Assembly (NCBI RefSeq): GCF_030064125.1
Contig: NZ_CP125957.1
Span: 6,103,001 to 6,167,000, forward strand
DNA: 64,000 nt
Direction: 5' to 3'
DNA from: Pseudomonas sp. G2-4
GTDB lineage: Bacteria; Pseudomonadota; Gammaproteobacteria; Pseudomonadales; Pseudomonadaceae
Made by a program: the position numbers and the translations under genes. Below the pieces are notes generated by a model. It saw only the letters and a program-made list of their open reading frames with translations, was not told where the DNA came from and did not search any database. Shown piece by piece: positions 42,364-52,081 of this stretch; the first letter of the stretch is position 1; the number at the start of each line of letters is the position of its first letter.

Positions 42364-43182
42364 ATGAGCAACACGCGTATTGCCTTCATCGGCGCCGGCA
42401 ACATGGCCGCCAGCCTGATCGGCGGCCTGCGGGCCAAGGGCCTGGACGCTTCCCGGATCCGCGCCAGCGATCCGGGTGAAGAGACCCGCACCCGCGTGAG
42501 CGCCGAGCATGGCATCGACACCTTCGCCGACAACGCCCAGGCCATCGACGGCGTGGACGTCATCGTGCTGGCGGTCAAGCCGCAAGCGATGAAAACCGTG
42601 TGCGAAGCCCTGCGCCCAAGCCTCAAGCCCCATCAACTGGTGGTGTCGATTGCTGCGGGCATCACCTGCGCCAGCATGAACAACTGGCTAGGTGCCCAGC
42701 CGATCGTACGGTGCATGCCCAATACCCCGGCGCTGTTGCGCCAAGGCGTCAGCGGGCTGTTCGCCACCGCACAAGTGACCGCAGAGCAACGCCAGCAGGC
42801 CGAAGAATTGCTGTCGGCCGTCGGCCTGGCACTGTGGCTGGAAACCGAGCAACAACTGGACGCCGTCACCGCCGTCTCTGGCTCGGGCCCGGCCTACTTC
42901 TTCCTGCTGATCGAAGCCATGACCGCCGCTGGCGAGAAACTCGGCCTGCCGCGGGAGATCGCCGCCCAACTGACCGTGCAAACCGCCTTGGGCGCCGCGC
43001 ACATGGCGGCCTCCAGCGATGTCGACGCGGCCGAGCTGCGTCGCCGCGTAACCTCGCCGGCCGGCACCACCGAAGCCGCCATCAAATCGTTCCAGGCCGG
43101 GGGCTTCGAAGCCCTGGTGGAAAATGCACTCGGCGCCGCCGCGCACCGCTCGGCCGAAATGGCCGAACAACTGGGCCAATAA
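42364..43182 (+). CDS. proC: Pyrroline-5-carboxylate reductase
   Basis: The 272-residue enzyme reduces pyrroline-5-carboxylate to proline. The NAD(P) loop is FIGAGNMAASLIGGL at about 7-21, followed by VILAVKPQ, RCMPNTPALL, the catalytic-domain motif VSGSGPAYFFLLIEAM and RRRVTSPAGTTEAAI. It lies between yggS and yggT, with gaps of 36 and 10 bases, and is probably co-transcribed with both. Length and motifs are complete. Confidence 0.96.
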   Translation: MSNTRIAFIGAGNMAASLIGGLRAKGLDASRIRASDPGEETRTRVSAEHGIDTFADNAQAIDGVDVIVLAVKPQAMKTVCEALRPSLKPHQLVVSIAAGITCASMNNWLGAQPIVRCMPNTPALLRQGVSGLFATAQVTAEQRQQAEELLSAVGLALWLETEQQLDAVTAVSGSGPAYFFLLIEAMTAAGEKLGLPREIAAQLTVQTALGAAHMAASSDVDAAELRRRVTSPAGTTEAAIKSFQAGGFEALVENALGAAAHRSAEMAEQLGQ

Positions 43183-43192
43183 GGAGCCATTC

Positions 43193-43783
43193 ATGATTGG
43201 ATTGAACACTGCAGCGGTCTACGTGCTGCAAACCCTCGGCAGCCTGTACTTGCTGATCGTGTTGCTGCGCTTCGTGCTGCAACTGGTGCGCGCCAACTTC
43301 TACAACCCGCTGTGCCAGTTCATCGTCAAGGCCACCCAGCCGCTGCTCAAGCCGCTGCGTCGGATCATCCCAAGCGTGTTCGGCCTGGACATGTCCTCTC
43401 TGGTGCTGGCGATCCTGGTGCAACTGGCGCTGATGGCCCTGACCCTGCTGCTGACCTACGGCACCACCGGTAACCCGCTGCAGCTGCTGATCTGGTCGCT
43501 CATTGGCGTGACCGCGCTGTTCCTGAAGATTTTCTTCTTCGCCCTGATCATCAGCGTGATCCTGTCGTGGGTCGCACCCGCCAGCCACAACCCCGGTGCC
43601 GAACTGGTGAACCAGATCTGCGAACCGGCCCTCGCGCCGTTCCGCCGTATCGTGCCAAACCTTGGCGGCCTGGATATCTCGCCGATCCTGGCGTTCATGG
43701 TGCTCAAGCTGATCGACATGCTGGTGATCAACAACCTGGCAGCAATGACGCTGATGCCGGATATCCTGCGCCTGCTGATCTGA
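43193..43783 (+). CDS. yggT: YggT family membrane protein
   Basis: The 196-residue protein contains two YggT units. Each has a hydrophobic helix and a loop with a PLLKPLRRIIPS or LAPFRRIVPNLGG motif, followed by another helix, about 100 residues apart. The family is linked to osmotic tolerance and membrane insertion, but its role is not established. ATG 43193 follows AAGGAG seven bases upstream. Conserved neighbours are proC before and yggU after, with five bases between stop and the next start. Confidence 0.9.
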   Translation: MIGLNTAAVYVLQTLGSLYLLIVLLRFVLQLVRANFYNPLCQFIVKATQPLLKPLRRIIPSVFGLDMSSLVLAILVQLALMALTLLLTYGTTGNPLQLLIWSLIGVTALFLKIFFFALIISVILSWVAPASHNPGAELVNQICEPALAPFRRIVPNLGGLDISPILAFMVLKLIDMLVINNLAAMTLMPDILRLLI

Positions 43784-43788
43784 GCCAC

Positions 43789-44082
43789 ATGAGCTACTTT
43801 CGTTGGGACGGCGACGACCTGATCCTGGAGTGCCACCTGCAACCAGCAGCCCGCAGCGATGATTTCGCCGGGCTGCACGGTGACCGCCTCAAGATCCGTC
43901 TCACCGCCCCGCCGGTCGAGGGCAAGGCCAACGCGTACCTGATGGCGTTCCTGGCCAAGGCGTTTGGCGTGTCCAAGAGCCAGGTCAGCCTGATCAGCGG
44001 CGAATTGAACCGGCAGAAGCGGGTGCGGATTCATGCGCCGAAGAAGCTGCCGGAGTTGCCTGGGTTCGTCCGGCCTACCTGA
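43789..44082 (+). CDS. yggU: DUF167 family protein YggU
   Basis: The 97-residue protein matches the UPF0235 family: FRWDGDDLILECHLQPAARSD at the start, RLKIRLTAPPVEGKANAYL as the conserved core, and QVSLISGELNRQKRVRI near the end. The fold is small alpha/beta; function is unknown. ATG 43789 lies five bases after the yggT stop, so they are translated together. The open frame upstream within yggT is not coding. It ends the yggS-proC-yggT-yggU unit. Confidence 0.92.
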   Translation: MSYFRWDGDDLILECHLQPAARSDDFAGLHGDRLKIRLTAPPVEGKANAYLMAFLAKAFGVSKSQVSLISGELNRQKRVRIHAPKKLPELPGFVRPT

Positions 44083-44093
44083 TGAATGACCAA

Positions 44094-44219
44094 CCCTGTG
44101 GCGAGGGAGCTTGCTCCCGCTGGGCTGCGAAGCAGCCCCCAACCAGGCACTGATGGCATGGGACATCCGCCTGACAGGGCCGCTTCGCGCCCCAGCGGGA
44201 GCAAGCTCCCTCGCCACAA
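44094..44219. repeat. REP pair, family B (yggU-metX)
   Basis: GTGGCGAGGGAGCTTGCTCCCGCT and its inverted copy enclose about 78 bases with an inner hairpin, between genes of the same direction. Confidence 0.93.
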
Positions 44220-44333
44220 AGAAACTCATCCGGCGCAGGGTTTTCACTCAAGAAACAATCAGCTCAGCCCGTTGCTTGCCGCTTGCCACAGCGGTCTTTA
44301 GACTTACGCCTCATTTCAACGCGAGCAGGGTCG

Positions 44334-45473
44334 ATGCCAGCTGCCTTTCCCCCCGATTCCGTTGGTCTGGTGACGCCGCAAACGGCGCATTTCAGCGAGC
44401 CCCTGGCCCTGGCCTGCGGCCGTTCGTTGCCAGCCTATGACCTGATCTACGAAACCTACGGCACCCTCAATGCCACGGCGAGCAACGCCGTGCTGATTTG
44501 CCACGCCTTGTCGGGGCATCACCATGCCGCCGGCTACCACAGCATCGACGACCGCAAGCCAGGTTGGTGGGACAGTTGCATCGGCCCGGGCAAGCCCATC
44601 GATACCAGCAAATTTTTCGTGGTCAGCCTGAACAACCTCGGTGGCTGCAACGGCTCCACGGGTCCCAGCAGCCTCAACCCGGACACCGGCAAGCCCTTCG
44701 GCGCCGACTTCCCGGTACTGACCGTCGAAGACTGGGTCCACAGCCAAGCACGCCTGGCCGATCGCCTCGGCATCGCACAGTGGGCCGCAGTCATCGGTGG
44801 CAGCCTGGGCGGCATGCAAGCGTTGCAGTGGACCATCACCTACCCGGACCGCGTGCGCCATTGCCTGGCGATCGCCTCGGCCCCGAAGCTGTCGGCGCAG
44901 AACATCGCCTTCAACGAAGTGGCGCGCCAGGCGATCCTCACCGATCCCGAATTCCACGGTGGCTCGTTCCAGGAACACGGCGTGATCCCCAAGCGCGGCT
45001 TGATGCTGGCGCGGATGGTCGGGCACATCACCTACCTGTCCGATGACTCGATGGGCGAAAAATTCGGCCGTGGCCTCAAGAGCGAGAAGCTCAACTACGA
45101 CTTCCACAGCGTCGAGTTCCAGGTGGAAAGCTACCTGCGCTACCAGGGCGAGGAGTTCTCCGGGCGCTTCGACGCCAATACCTACCTGTTGATGACCAAG
45201 GCGCTGGATTACTTCGATCCAGCGGCGAACTTCGACGATAACCTGGCGAAAACCTTCGCCGGCGCCACCGCCAAGTTCTGCGTGATGTCGTTCACCACCG
45301 ATTGGCGCTTCTCCCCGGCGCGCTCCCGGGAATTGGTGGACGCGCTGATGGCCGCGCGCAAGGACGTCTGCTACCTGGAGATCGACGCACCCCAGGGCCA
45401 CGACGCCTTTTTGATCCCGATCCCGCGCTACCTGCAGGCGTTCGGCAACTACATGAACCGTATAACGCTGTGA
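44334..45473 (+). CDS. metX: Homoserine O-acyltransferase MetX (succinyl type in pseudomonads)
   Basis: The 379-residue alpha/beta hydrolase activates homoserine for methionine synthesis. [26 protein letters not shown], the nucleophile elbow [14 protein letters not shown] with Ser157, and GHDAFLI near the end with the catalytic His are conserved. In Pseudomonas this MetX homologue uses succinyl-CoA. ATG 44334 with AGGG just upstream is chosen; the frame continues upstream to 44283 without family similarity. metW follows after seven bases. Confidence 0.95.
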   Translation: MPAAFPPDSVGLVTPQTAHFSEPLALACGRSLPAYDLIYETYGTLNATASNAVLICHALSGHHHAAGYHSIDDRKPGWWDSCIGPGKPIDTSKFFVVSLNNLGGCNGSTGPSSLNPDTGKPFGADFPVLTVEDWVHSQARLADRLGIAQWAAVIGGSLGGMQALQWTITYPDRVRHCLAIASAPKLSAQNIAFNEVARQAILTDPEFHGGSFQEHGVIPKRGLMLARMVGHITYLSDDSMGEKFGRGLKSEKLNYDFHSVEFQVESYLRYQGEEFSGRFDANTYLLMTKALDYFDPAANFDDNLAKTFAGATAKFCVMSFTTDWRFSPARSRELVDALMAARKDVCYLEIDAPQGHDAFLIPIPRYLQAFGNYMNRITL

Positions 45474-45480
45474 GGACGCC

Positions 45481-46101
45481 ATGAGAGCCGATCTGGACAT
45501 CATCCAGGAATGGATCCCCGCCGGCAGCCGCGTGCTCGACCTGGGCTGCGGCAACGGCGAACTGCTGACCTGGCTGCGGGACAACAAGCAAGTGACCGGC
45601 TACGGCCTGGAAAACGACCCGGACAACATCGCCGAGTGCGTGGCCAAGGGCATCAACGTGATCGAGCAGGACCTGGACAAGGGCCTGGGCAACTTCGCCA
45701 GCAACAGCTTCGACGTCGTGGTCATGACCCAGGCGCTGCAAGCGGTGCACTACCCGGACAAGATCCTCGACGAAATGCTGCGGGTCGGGCGCCAGTGCAT
45801 CATCACCTTCCCCAATTTCGGGCATTGGCGTTGCCGCTGGTACCTGGCGAGCAAGGGCCGCATGCCGGTATCGGATTTCCTGCCCTACACCTGGTACAAC
45901 ACGCCGAACATCCACTTCTGTACCTTCGAGGATTTCGAGGCACTGTGCCGCGAACGCCAGGCCAAGGTCATCGATCGCCTGGCGGTGGACCAACAGCACC
46001 GCCACGGGTGGGCCAGCAAGCTATGGCCTAATCTGTTAGGTGAAATAGGCATCTATCGGGTCAGCAGCCCAGGCCTTGCCGATCATCAGGTCGCGGTGTA
46101 A
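45481..46101 (+). CDS. metW: Methionine biosynthesis protein MetW
   Basis: The 206-residue protein has a class I S-adenosylmethionine-binding fold with VLDLGCGNGELLTWL at about 18-32, DVVVMTQALQAVHYPD and the conserved FPNFGHWRCRWYL. MetW is needed with MetX for methionine synthesis in many proteobacteria and is thought to assist the acyltransferase. The gene starts seven bases after metX and ends 25 bases before the DUF4426 gene, so they form one operon. Confidence 0.94.
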   Translation: MRADLDIIQEWIPAGSRVLDLGCGNGELLTWLRDNKQVTGYGLENDPDNIAECVAKGINVIEQDLDKGLGNFASNSFDVVVMTQALQAVHYPDKILDEMLRVGRQCIITFPNFGHWRCRWYLASKGRMPVSDFLPYTWYNTPNIHFCTFEDFEALCRERQAKVIDRLAVDQQHRHGWASKLWPNLLGEIGIYRVSSPGLADHQVAV

Positions 46102-46126
46102 TCCCCGGCCGTACCAGGAGCACGAC

Positions 46127-46561
46127 ATGAAACGTCTAGGGTTGTTTCTCATCACCGCCTGCCTGAGTGTTGGCGCCATGGCCGCCGATGTCATCAAGGG
46201 CGAGCGCAAGGAAGTGTTCGGTGACGTCACCGTGCACTACAACACGTTCAACTCCACCTTCCTGACGCCGGACATTGCCAAGGCTGCCGAGCTGATTCGC
46301 AGCAAGAACCAAGGTGTGATCAATGTCTCGGTGATCAAAAGCGGCAAGCCATTGATCGCCAATGTCAGCGGCACGGTGAAGGACCTGACCAGCAAGACCG
46401 TCCCCCTCTCCTTCCGCCAGATCACCGAACAAGGCGCGATCTATTACATCGCCCAGTATCCAGTGGACCAACAGGAAACCCGCACCTTTGAAATCAAGGT
46501 GCAAACCGGCGACAAGATCAACACCATCAACTTCAACCAGGAACTGTTCCCGGGCCAATGA
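46127..46561 (+). CDS. DUF4426 periplasmic protein
   Basis: The 144-residue protein has a clear signal peptide ([20 protein letters not shown], cut near residue 19-20) and the DUF4426 domain: [32 protein letters not shown] helix and [21 protein letters not shown]. The mature protein is mostly beta strand; function is unknown. It stands between metW and rdgB in pseudomonads generally. ATG 46127 follows CAGGAG. Its stop overlaps the rdgB start (ATGATG). Confidence 0.9.
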   Translation: MKRLGLFLITACLSVGAMAADVIKGERKEVFGDVTVHYNTFNSTFLTPDIAKAAELIRSKNQGVINVSVIKSGKPLIANVSGTVKDLTSKTVPLSFRQITEQGAIYYIAQYPVDQQETRTFEIKVQTGDKINTINFNQELFPGQ

Positions 46562-47154
46562 TGAACCTCACCCAACTCGTACTGGCCAGCCACAACGCCG
46601 GCAAGCTCAAGGAACTCCAGGCCATGCTCGGTGGATCGGTGCAGTTGCGCTCGATTGGCGAGTTCAGCCAGGTGGAACCTGAAGAAACCGGTCTGTCATT
46701 CGTCGAGAACGCCATCCTCAAGGCCCGCAACGCCGCGCGCATCTCGGGCCTGCCGGCGTTGGCCGACGATTCCGGGCTGGCGGTGGACTTTCTCGGCGGC
46801 GCGCCGGGCATCTACTCGGCCCGTTACGCCGACGGCCAAGGAGACGCGGCGAACAACGCCAAGCTGCTCGAGGCTCTCAAGGACGTACCGGAAGCCGAGC
46901 GCGGCGCGCAGTTCGTGTGCGTCCTGGCCCTGGTCCGGCATGCCGATGATCCGCTGCCGATCCTGTGCGAAGGCTTGTGGCACGGGCGCATTCTCACCGA
47001 AGCCAGCGGCGAACACGGTTTCGGCTACGACCCGCTGTTCTGGGTCCCGGAACGCAATTGCTCCAGCGCCGAGCTGGGCCCGGTGGAAAAGAACCAACTG
47101 AGCCACCGCGCCCGCGCCATGGCCCTGCTGCGTCAACGCCTGGGCCTGCAATGA
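46558..47154 (+). CDS. rdgB: Non-canonical purine NTP pyrophosphatase RdgB
   Basis: The 198-residue protein is the ITP/dITP/XTP pyrophosphatase: [68 protein letters not shown] and the C-terminal [11 protein letters not shown]. It removes deaminated purine nucleotides from the pool. Two consecutive ATGs at 46558 and 46561 are possible starts; relatives begin MMN. The start overlaps the preceding stop and the stop overlaps hemW, indicating tight coupling. Confidence 0.95.
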   Translation: MMNLTQLVLASHNAGKLKELQAMLGGSVQLRSIGEFSQVEPEETGLSFVENAILKARNAARISGLPALADDSGLAVDFLGGAPGIYSARYADGQGDAANNAKLLEALKDVPEAERGAQFVCVLALVRHADDPLPILCEGLWHGRILTEASGEHGFGYDPLFWVPERNCSSAELGPVEKNQLSHRARAMALLRQRLGLQ

Positions 47155-48350
47155 CCACTGATTCTCCCGCACCGCTGATTCACGGCGGCGCACACACACC
47201 TCGGGCGCCGCTGCCGGTGCTGCCGCCGCTGGCGTTGTACATCCACATCCCGTGGTGTGTACGCAAATGCCCTTACTGCGATTTCAACTCCCACACCGCC
47301 AGCCCGCAGCTGCCGGAAGAGGAATACGTCGACGCTTTGCTGGCCGATCTCGATCAGGACCTGCACGGGGTTCATGGCCGCGAACTGAGCTCGATCTTCT
47401 TCGGTGGCGGCACGCCAAGCCTGTTCAGTGCCCAGGCCCTGGGCCGATTGCTCAAGGGGGTCGAGGCGCGGATAGCGTTTGCCCATGACATTGAAATCAC
47501 CCTGGAAGCCAACCCTGGCACGTTCGAGCAAGAGAAGTTCGTCGCTTACCGGGCCCTGGGCATCAATCGCCTGTCCATCGGCATCCAGAGCTTCCAGCAG
47601 GCCAAGCTCGAGGCCCTGGGGCGGATCCACAACGGTGACGAGGCAGTGCGCGCTGCCGGCATGGCCCGTCAGGCCGGGTTCGACAACTTCAACCTAGACT
47701 TGATGCATGGCCTGCCCGACCAGTCCCTCGACGACGCCTTGAGTGATTTGCGCCAAGCCATCGCCTTGAAGCCGACCCACCTGTCCTGGTATCAACTGAC
47801 CCTGGAACCGAACACGGTGTTCTGGAACCAGCCGCCGACATTGCCGGAAGACGACACGCTGTGGGACATCCAGGAAGCCGGGCAAGCACTGCTGGCCCAG
47901 CACGGCTACGCCCAATACGAAGTCTCGGCCTACGCCCAACCCGGTCGGGCGGCGCGGCATAACCTCAATTATTGGAGTTTCGGCGACTTCATCGGCATCG
48001 GCGCCGGCGCCCATGGCAAGCTCAGCCATCCGGACGGGCGCATCGTGCGCACCTGGAAGACCCGCCTGCCCAAGGACTACCTCAACCCGGCCAAGCGCTT
48101 CCTCGCCGGCGAGAAAACCCTGGCCAACGAAGAGCTGCCCTTCGAGTTCCTGATGAACGCCCTGCGCCTGACTGAAGGCGTGGAAGCGCGGCTATACCCG
48201 GAGCGCACAGGCCTGCCCCTGGAAAGCCTGGCCGAAGGCCGGCGCGATGCAGAACAAAGTGGGTTGTTGCAGGTCGAGCCGACACGTCTGGCGGCCACCG
48301 AGCGCGGACAGCTGTTCCTCAACGACTTGCTGCAGACATTTTTGAGCTAA
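47151..48350 (+). CDS. hemW: Radical SAM haem chaperone HemW
   Basis: The 399-residue protein has the HemW form of the radical SAM motif, [14 protein letters not shown] with Cys36, Cys40 and Cys43, then [35 protein letters not shown], the conserved NLDLMHGLP and the C-terminal HemN_C part. It was formerly called HemN-like but is a haem-binding protein thought to insert haem into respiratory enzymes. The fourth cysteine typical of coproporphyrinogen dehydrogenase HemN is not present. The start overlaps rdgB as ATGA. Confidence 0.94.
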   Translation: MTTDSPAPLIHGGAHTPRAPLPVLPPLALYIHIPWCVRKCPYCDFNSHTASPQLPEEEYVDALLADLDQDLHGVHGRELSSIFFGGGTPSLFSAQALGRLLKGVEARIAFAHDIEITLEANPGTFEQEKFVAYRALGINRLSIGIQSFQQAKLEALGRIHNGDEAVRAAGMARQAGFDNFNLDLMHGLPDQSLDDALSDLRQAIALKPTHLSWYQLTLEPNTVFWNQPPTLPEDDTLWDIQEAGQALLAQHGYAQYEVSAYAQPGRAARHNLNYWSFGDFIGIGAGAHGKLSHPDGRIVRTWKTRLPKDYLNPAKRFLAGEKTLANEELPFEFLMNALRLTEGVEARLYPERTGLPLESLAEGRRDAEQSGLLQVEPTRLAATERGQLFLNDLLQTFLS

Positions 48351-48371
48351 TTACCCAAACAAGGAAATCGA

Positions 48372-48695
48372 ATGGATCTGGTACTCGACCTGCTCGCCAC
48401 CGTGTCCCGCTGGAGCCGCAGCAACCTGTCGGAAATCTCCCTGGCACTGGTAGGTTGCCTGCTGGTGCTGTTTGGCGCTGACATCAAGGGCTGGGTCGAG
48501 CAGCGCCTGGGCAGCATTGCCGGCGCCTTGCGCGTCCCCTTGATCGCCCTGCTGTGCATGATCGGCAGCGGCGCGGCACTGATCTACGCCACGCCGTGGG
48601 TCGTCAGGGGGCTGAGCCAGTTCAACAACTACAGCCTGGCGCCGGTATTGTTGGTGGTGCTGGTGTTGATTGGCGTGGTGGCGGATCGTCGCTGA
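48372..48695 (+). CDS. DUF3392 membrane protein
   Basis: The 107-residue protein has three hydrophobic segments (about 22-37, 53-75 and 87-103) and the family sequence LVGCLLVLFGADIKGWVEQRLG. It is common in gammaproteobacteria with no known function. The gene starts 21 bases after hemW with AAGGAAAT upstream and is the last of the metX-to-DUF3392 group. It converges on trmB across a REP pair. Confidence 0.87.
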   Translation: MDLVLDLLATVSRWSRSNLSEISLALVGCLLVLFGADIKGWVEQRLGSIAGALRVPLIALLCMIGSGAALIYATPWVVRGLSQFNNYSLAPVLLVVLVLIGVVADRR

Positions 48696-48715
48696 TCCCT
48701 CAGACGCCACAAAAC

Positions 48716-48810
48716 AAATGTGGGAGCGAGCCTGCTCGCGAATGCGGTGTGTCAATCAACGAAACATCGTCTGACACACCCTCTTCGCGAGCAGGCTCGC
48801 TCCCACAGGA
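48716..48810. repeat. REP pair, family A (DUF3392/trmB junction)
   Basis: GTGGGAGCGAGCCTGCTCGCGA and an inverted copy flank a spacer with GTGTGTCA and TGACACAC arms that pair. Located at a convergent junction. Confidence 0.93.
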
Positions 48811-48839
48811 GATCCCATTTCAACAGGATCTTCGGGTGC

Positions 48840-49565
48840 TTACGCCACCTTCTCGAACTTCAAATCCCAAACCCCATGCCCCAGCCGTTCTCCACGGCGT
48901 TCGAACTTGGTGACCGGCCGTTCGGCCGGGCGTGGGACGCACTTGCCGTCTTCGGCCAGATTGCGATATCCCGGCGCGACGTTCATCACTTCCAGCATGT
49001 ATTCGGCGTAGGGCTCCCAGTCGGTGGCCATGTGCAGCACACCGCCGACCTTCAACTTGCTGCGCACCAGCTCAGCGAACGACGCCTGGACGATACGGCG
49101 CTTGTGGTGACGGCTTTTGTGCCACGGGTCCGGGAAGAACAGCATCAGCCGATCAAGGCTGTTGTCGGCCACGCAGCGGTTGAGCACTTCGATAGCGTCG
49201 CAATCGTAGACCCGCAGGTTGGTCAGCCCTTGGGTCAGCACGCCGTTGAGCAGCGCACCGACGCCAGGACGGTGTACTTCCACGCCGATGAAATCCTGCT
49301 CCGGCGCGGCGGCGGCCATTTCCAGCAGCGAGTGGCCCATGCCAAAGCCGATTTCCAGCGAGCGCGGGGCCGAACGGCCGAACAACTGGTCAAAATCCAC
49401 CGGCGCATCGGCCAGGGGCAGGACAAACAGCGGCGTGCCCTGGTCCAGGCCACGTTGCTGGCCTTCGGTCATGCGCCCGGCGCGCATCACGAAACTCTTG
49501 ATGCGGCGGTGTTGGCGCTCTTCGCCTTCTTCCGGCAGGACAGGCGTGTCGTTCGATTCAGTCAT
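48840..49565 (-). CDS. trmB: tRNA (guanine-N7)-methyltransferase TrmB
   Basis: The 241-residue enzyme makes m7G46 in tRNA. The N-terminal [19 protein letters not shown], the cofactor loop [28 protein letters not shown], the catalytic [20 protein letters not shown] and the C-terminal [17 protein letters not shown] are all conserved. ATG 49565 begins MTESND. It follows thiG by 10 bases in the thiS-thiG-trmB order usual in pseudomonads, although its product is unrelated to thiamine. Confidence 0.95.
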   Translation of the reverse strand: MTESNDTPVLPEEGEERQHRRIKSFVMRAGRMTEGQQRGLDQGTPLFVLPLADAPVDFDQLFGRSAPRSLEIGFGMGHSLLEMAAAAPEQDFIGVEVHRPGVGALLNGVLTQGLTNLRVYDCDAIEVLNRCVADNSLDRLMLFFPDPWHKSRHHKRRIVQASFAELVRSKLKVGGVLHMATDWEPYAEYMLEVMNVAPGYRNLAEDGKCVPRPAERPVTKFERRGERLGHGVWDLKFEKVA

Positions 49566-49574
49566 CAATGGCTC

Positions 49575-50369
49575 TTACTTGATCAGACCATCCAGCGGCG
49601 AGGAGGCGCTGGCGTAGAGTTTTTTCGGCATGCGGCCGGCAAGGTACGCCAGGCGCCCGGCGACAATGGCGTGTTTCATCGCTTCGGCCATCAGGATCGG
49701 TTGCTGGGCGTGGGCGATGGCGGAGTTCATCAGCACCGCTTCGCAACCCAGTTCCATGGCGATGGTCGCGTCGGAGGCGGTACCGACACCGGCATCCACC
49801 AGCACCGGGATCTTGGCTTCTTCAAGGATGATCTGCAGGTTGTACGGGTTGCAGATCCCCAGGCCCGTGCCGATCAAACCGGCCAGCGGCATGACCGCGA
49901 TGCAGCCGATTTCCGCCAGTTGACGGGCGATGATCGGGTCATCGCTGGTGTACACCATCACGTCGAAACCTTCCTTGACCAGGGTTTCTGCGGCCTTGAG
50001 GGTTTCGATCACGTTGGGGAACAAGGTTTTCTGGTCAGCCAGCACTTCCAGTTTCACCAGGTTGTGGCCGTCGAGCAGTTCGCGGGCCAAGCGGCAGGTG
50101 CGCACGGCCTCGATGGCGTCGAAGCAGCCGGCGGTGTTCGGCAGGATGGTGTAGCGATCTGGCGGCAGGATATCCAGCAGGTTCGGCTCGCCCGGGTTCT
50201 GGCCGATGTTGGTCCGGCGCACGGCGACGGTCACGATCTCGGCGCCCGAGGCTTCGATGGCCAGGCGGGTTTCTTCCATGTCGCGGTACTTGCCGGTGCC
50301 TACCAGCAAGCGCGACTGGTAGGTACGACCGGCCAGGACGAAGGGCTTGTCGCTACGAACGATGCTCAT
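49575..50369 (-). CDS. thiG: Thiazole synthase ThiG
   Basis: The 264-residue TIM-barrel enzyme forms the thiazole phosphate of thiamine from deoxyxylulose phosphate, dehydroglycine and ThiS thiocarboxylate. [49 protein letters not shown] with the Schiff-base lysine, [15 protein letters not shown] and [18 protein letters not shown] are typical. It is encoded after thiS with a gap of 54 bases. No TPP riboswitch was recognised upstream of thiS. Confidence 0.96.
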   Translation of the reverse strand: MSIVRSDKPFVLAGRTYQSRLLVGTGKYRDMEETRLAIEASGAEIVTVAVRRTNIGQNPGEPNLLDILPPDRYTILPNTAGCFDAIEAVRTCRLARELLDGHNLVKLEVLADQKTLFPNVIETLKAAETLVKEGFDVMVYTSDDPIIARQLAEIGCIAVMPLAGLIGTGLGICNPYNLQIILEEAKIPVLVDAGVGTASDATIAMELGCEAVLMNSAIAHAQQPILMAEAMKHAIVAGRLAYLAGRMPKKLYASASSPLDGLIK

Positions 50370-50423
50370 GGGAAATCCTCTGTTGGGGTGAGGTTCTTGC
50401 GAAATGCTGTGAAACCGAGGCGA

Positions 50424-50624
50424 CTAGCCGCCGCCGATGGCGTGGACCACTTCGACGCTGTCGCCGTCGTTCAAGGTGGTTTCGGCGTGCTGGCTGCGCG
50501 GGACGATATCCAGGTTGAGCTCCACCGCCACACGGCGTCCGGTGAGGTCCAGACGGGTCAGCAGGGCCGCAACGGTTTCACCGTCGGGCAGATCAAGGGG
50601 GTCGCCGTTCAACTGAATGCGCAT
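50424..50624 (-). CDS. thiS: Sulfur carrier protein ThiS
   Basis: The 66-residue ubiquitin-like protein ends in VVHAIGGG; its C-terminal Gly-Gly is adenylated and converted to the thiocarboxylate that supplies sulfur to the thiazole ring. The N-terminus [20 protein letters not shown] is typical. ATG 50624 (MRIQLNG) is preferred because relatives start there; ATGs at 50639 and 50642 are nearer to the candidate promoter and cannot be excluded. Confidence 0.92.
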   Translation of the reverse strand: MRIQLNGDPLDLPDGETVAALLTRLDLTGRRVAVELNLDIVPRSQHAETTLNDGDSVEVVHAIGGG

Positions 50625-50656
50625 GCCGGAAGCCGCCATCATTTTTAGGGGCTGGC

Positions 50657-50686
50657 ATTCTAGCCCGATCAGTCAGGGTGACCCAA
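50657..50686 (-). promoter_or_regulatory. Candidate promoter of thiS-thiG-trmB
   Basis: On the minus strand TTGGGT (50686-50681) and TAGAAT (50662-50657) are 18 bases apart, about 33 bases before ATG 50624. Confidence 0.45.
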
Positions 50687-50714
50687 GCCATTCGTCATGA
50701 AATGGACCGCCCGG

Positions 50715-51086
50715 TCAGCCCAGCCGCCAAGCGGCAAGCCCCAGGCACAGCCAGCCGATCAGGAACGCCACGCCGCCAAACGGCGTGATGATGCCCAGCT
50801 TGCTGATGCCCGTAAGGGTCAACAGGTACAGGCTGCCGGAGAACAACAGGATGCCGATCACAAACGAAATACCGGCCCAGGTGACGATGCGACCGGGAAT
50901 GTGTGTGGCCAGCAGCGCAACGCCCAGCAACGCCAGGGTGTGCACCAGTTGATAGGTGACGCCGGTGTGGAAAATCGCCAGGTAATCGGCGCTCAGGCGG
51001 TTTTTCAGGCCGTGGGCGGCAAATGCTCCCAGCGCCACGCCCGTGAAGCCGAAAAAAGCAGCCAGCATCAGAAAGCTACGCAGCAT
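50715..51086 (-). CDS. DUF423 membrane protein
   Basis: The 123-residue protein has four hydrophobic helices and the DUF423 signatures GVALGAFAAHGLKNRLS, YLAIFHTGVTYQLVHTLALLG and GIITPFGGVAFLIGWLCL. The family (YgdD-like) is widespread, and its function is unknown. ATG 51086 has GGAG five bases upstream. The open frame continues far upstream over mtgA in antisense and is not coding there. It is divergent from mtgA with 73 bases between. Confidence 0.9.
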   Translation of the reverse strand: MLRSFLMLAAFFGFTGVALGAFAAHGLKNRLSADYLAIFHTGVTYQLVHTLALLGVALLATHIPGRIVTWAGISFVIGILLFSGSLYLLTLTGISKLGIITPFGGVAFLIGWLCLGLAAWRLG

Positions 51087-51120
51087 GAGAACTCCAATCA
51101 GACTCGGTGGACAGGGTCTG

Positions 51121-51126
51121 TATAAT
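51121..51126 (+). promoter_or_regulatory. -10 element of mtgA (candidate)
   Basis: A perfect TATAAT lies 33 bases before the mtgA start. The -35 region is poor, so this is a candidate only. Confidence 0.45.
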
Positions 51127-51159
51127 GGCCCGCTCGACGGGTTCGGCCAAGCCATCTCT

Positions 51160-51882
51160 ATGCTGCGTTCATTGTTTCGACGATTCGTTAAAGCCCTGCT
51201 CTGGTTCGCCGTCGGCAGCGTTGTACTGGTGCTGCTGTTTCGCGTGGTGCCGCCGCCGTTCACGGCGCTGATGATCGAGCGCAAGGTCGAATCCTGGTTC
51301 GGCGGCGAACCGATCGACCTGCAACGCACCTGGCAGCCTTGGGACAAGATCTCCGACAGCCTCAAGGTTGCGGTGATTGCCGGCGAAGACCAGAAATTTC
51401 CTGAGCACTGGGGCTTCGACATCGGCGCGATCCAGGCCGCGTTTGCCCACAATGGGCGCGGCGGTTCGATTCGCGGCGCCAGTACCCTCAGCCAGCAAGT
51501 GTCCAAGAACCTGTTCCTGTGGTCGGGCCGCAGTTGGTTGCGCAAAGGGCTGGAGGCCTGGTTCACCGCCCTGATCGAAGTGCTCTGGCCCAAGCAGCGG
51601 ATCCTCGAGGTGTACCTCAACAGCGTCGAGTGGGATGACGGTGTGTTCGGGGCTGAAGCCGCGGCACGCCATCATTTTCGCGTCAGCGCCGACGCCTTGT
51701 CCCGGCAGCAGGCAAGCGTACTGGCGGCGGTCTTGCCCAACCCACGGGTATGGAACGCCAGCCGGCCGAGCCCTTACGTGCTACGGCGGGCGAGCTGGAT
51801 TCGCCAGCAGATGAGCCAGTTGGGGGGCGACAGTTATTTGCTGGGGCTTAATGATTCGCGACGGGCGCCTTGGGCGCGGTAG
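51160..51882 (+). CDS. mtgA: Monofunctional biosynthetic peptidoglycan transglycosylase
   Basis: The 240-residue protein has one N-terminal membrane anchor (ALLWFAVGSVVLVLLFRVV, about 11-29) and a GT51 domain. VIAGEDQKFPEHWGFD has the catalytic Glu, then RGASTLSQQVSKNLFLW, RKGLEAWFTALIEVLWPKQRILEVYLN with the second Glu, and AVLPNPRVWN. It polymerises lipid II into glycan strands without a transpeptidase domain. ATG 51160 is chosen since the conserved anchor starts there. A REP pair and terminator follow. Confidence 0.95.
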   Translation: MLRSLFRRFVKALLWFAVGSVVLVLLFRVVPPPFTALMIERKVESWFGGEPIDLQRTWQPWDKISDSLKVAVIAGEDQKFPEHWGFDIGAIQAAFAHNGRGGSIRGASTLSQQVSKNLFLWSGRSWLRKGLEAWFTALIEVLWPKQRILEVYLNSVEWDDGVFGAEAAARHHFRVSADALSRQQASVLAAVLPNPRVWNASRPSPYVLRRASWIRQQMSQLGGDSYLLGLNDSRRAPWAR

Positions 51883-51900
51883 CCCAAACACTGAGGCCCC

Positions 51901-51995
51901 CCTGTGGGAGCGAGCTTGCTCGCGATGGCAGTTCGACAGCCAACACTGATGTTGAATGTAATGGCCTCATCGCGAGCAAGCTCGCTCCCACAGGA
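51901..51995. repeat. REP pair, family A (mtgA/rpoH junction)
   Basis: GTGGGAGCGAGCTTGCTCGCGAT and its inverted copy enclose about 45 bases at a convergent junction, before the shared terminator. Confidence 0.93.
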
Positions 51996-52027
51996 TCAGC
52001 AGTGAATTCAAATTATCGAGCCCGAAC

Positions 52028-52066
52028 AAAAACGCCCCGATCATCACTGATCGGGGCGTTTTTTAT
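52028..52066. terminator. Bidirectional terminator between mtgA and rpoH
   Basis: AAAAACGCCCCGATCA-TCAC-TGATCGGGGCGTTTTTT is a long perfect stem with A and T tracts on either side. Confidence 0.95.
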
Positions 52067-52081
52067 GGCCATTGCTGCAGG

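Noticed and set aside
50625..50714. TPP riboswitch before thiS
   Set aside because: The leader is too short after the candidate promoter, and no THI-box sequence such as CTGAGA was found.
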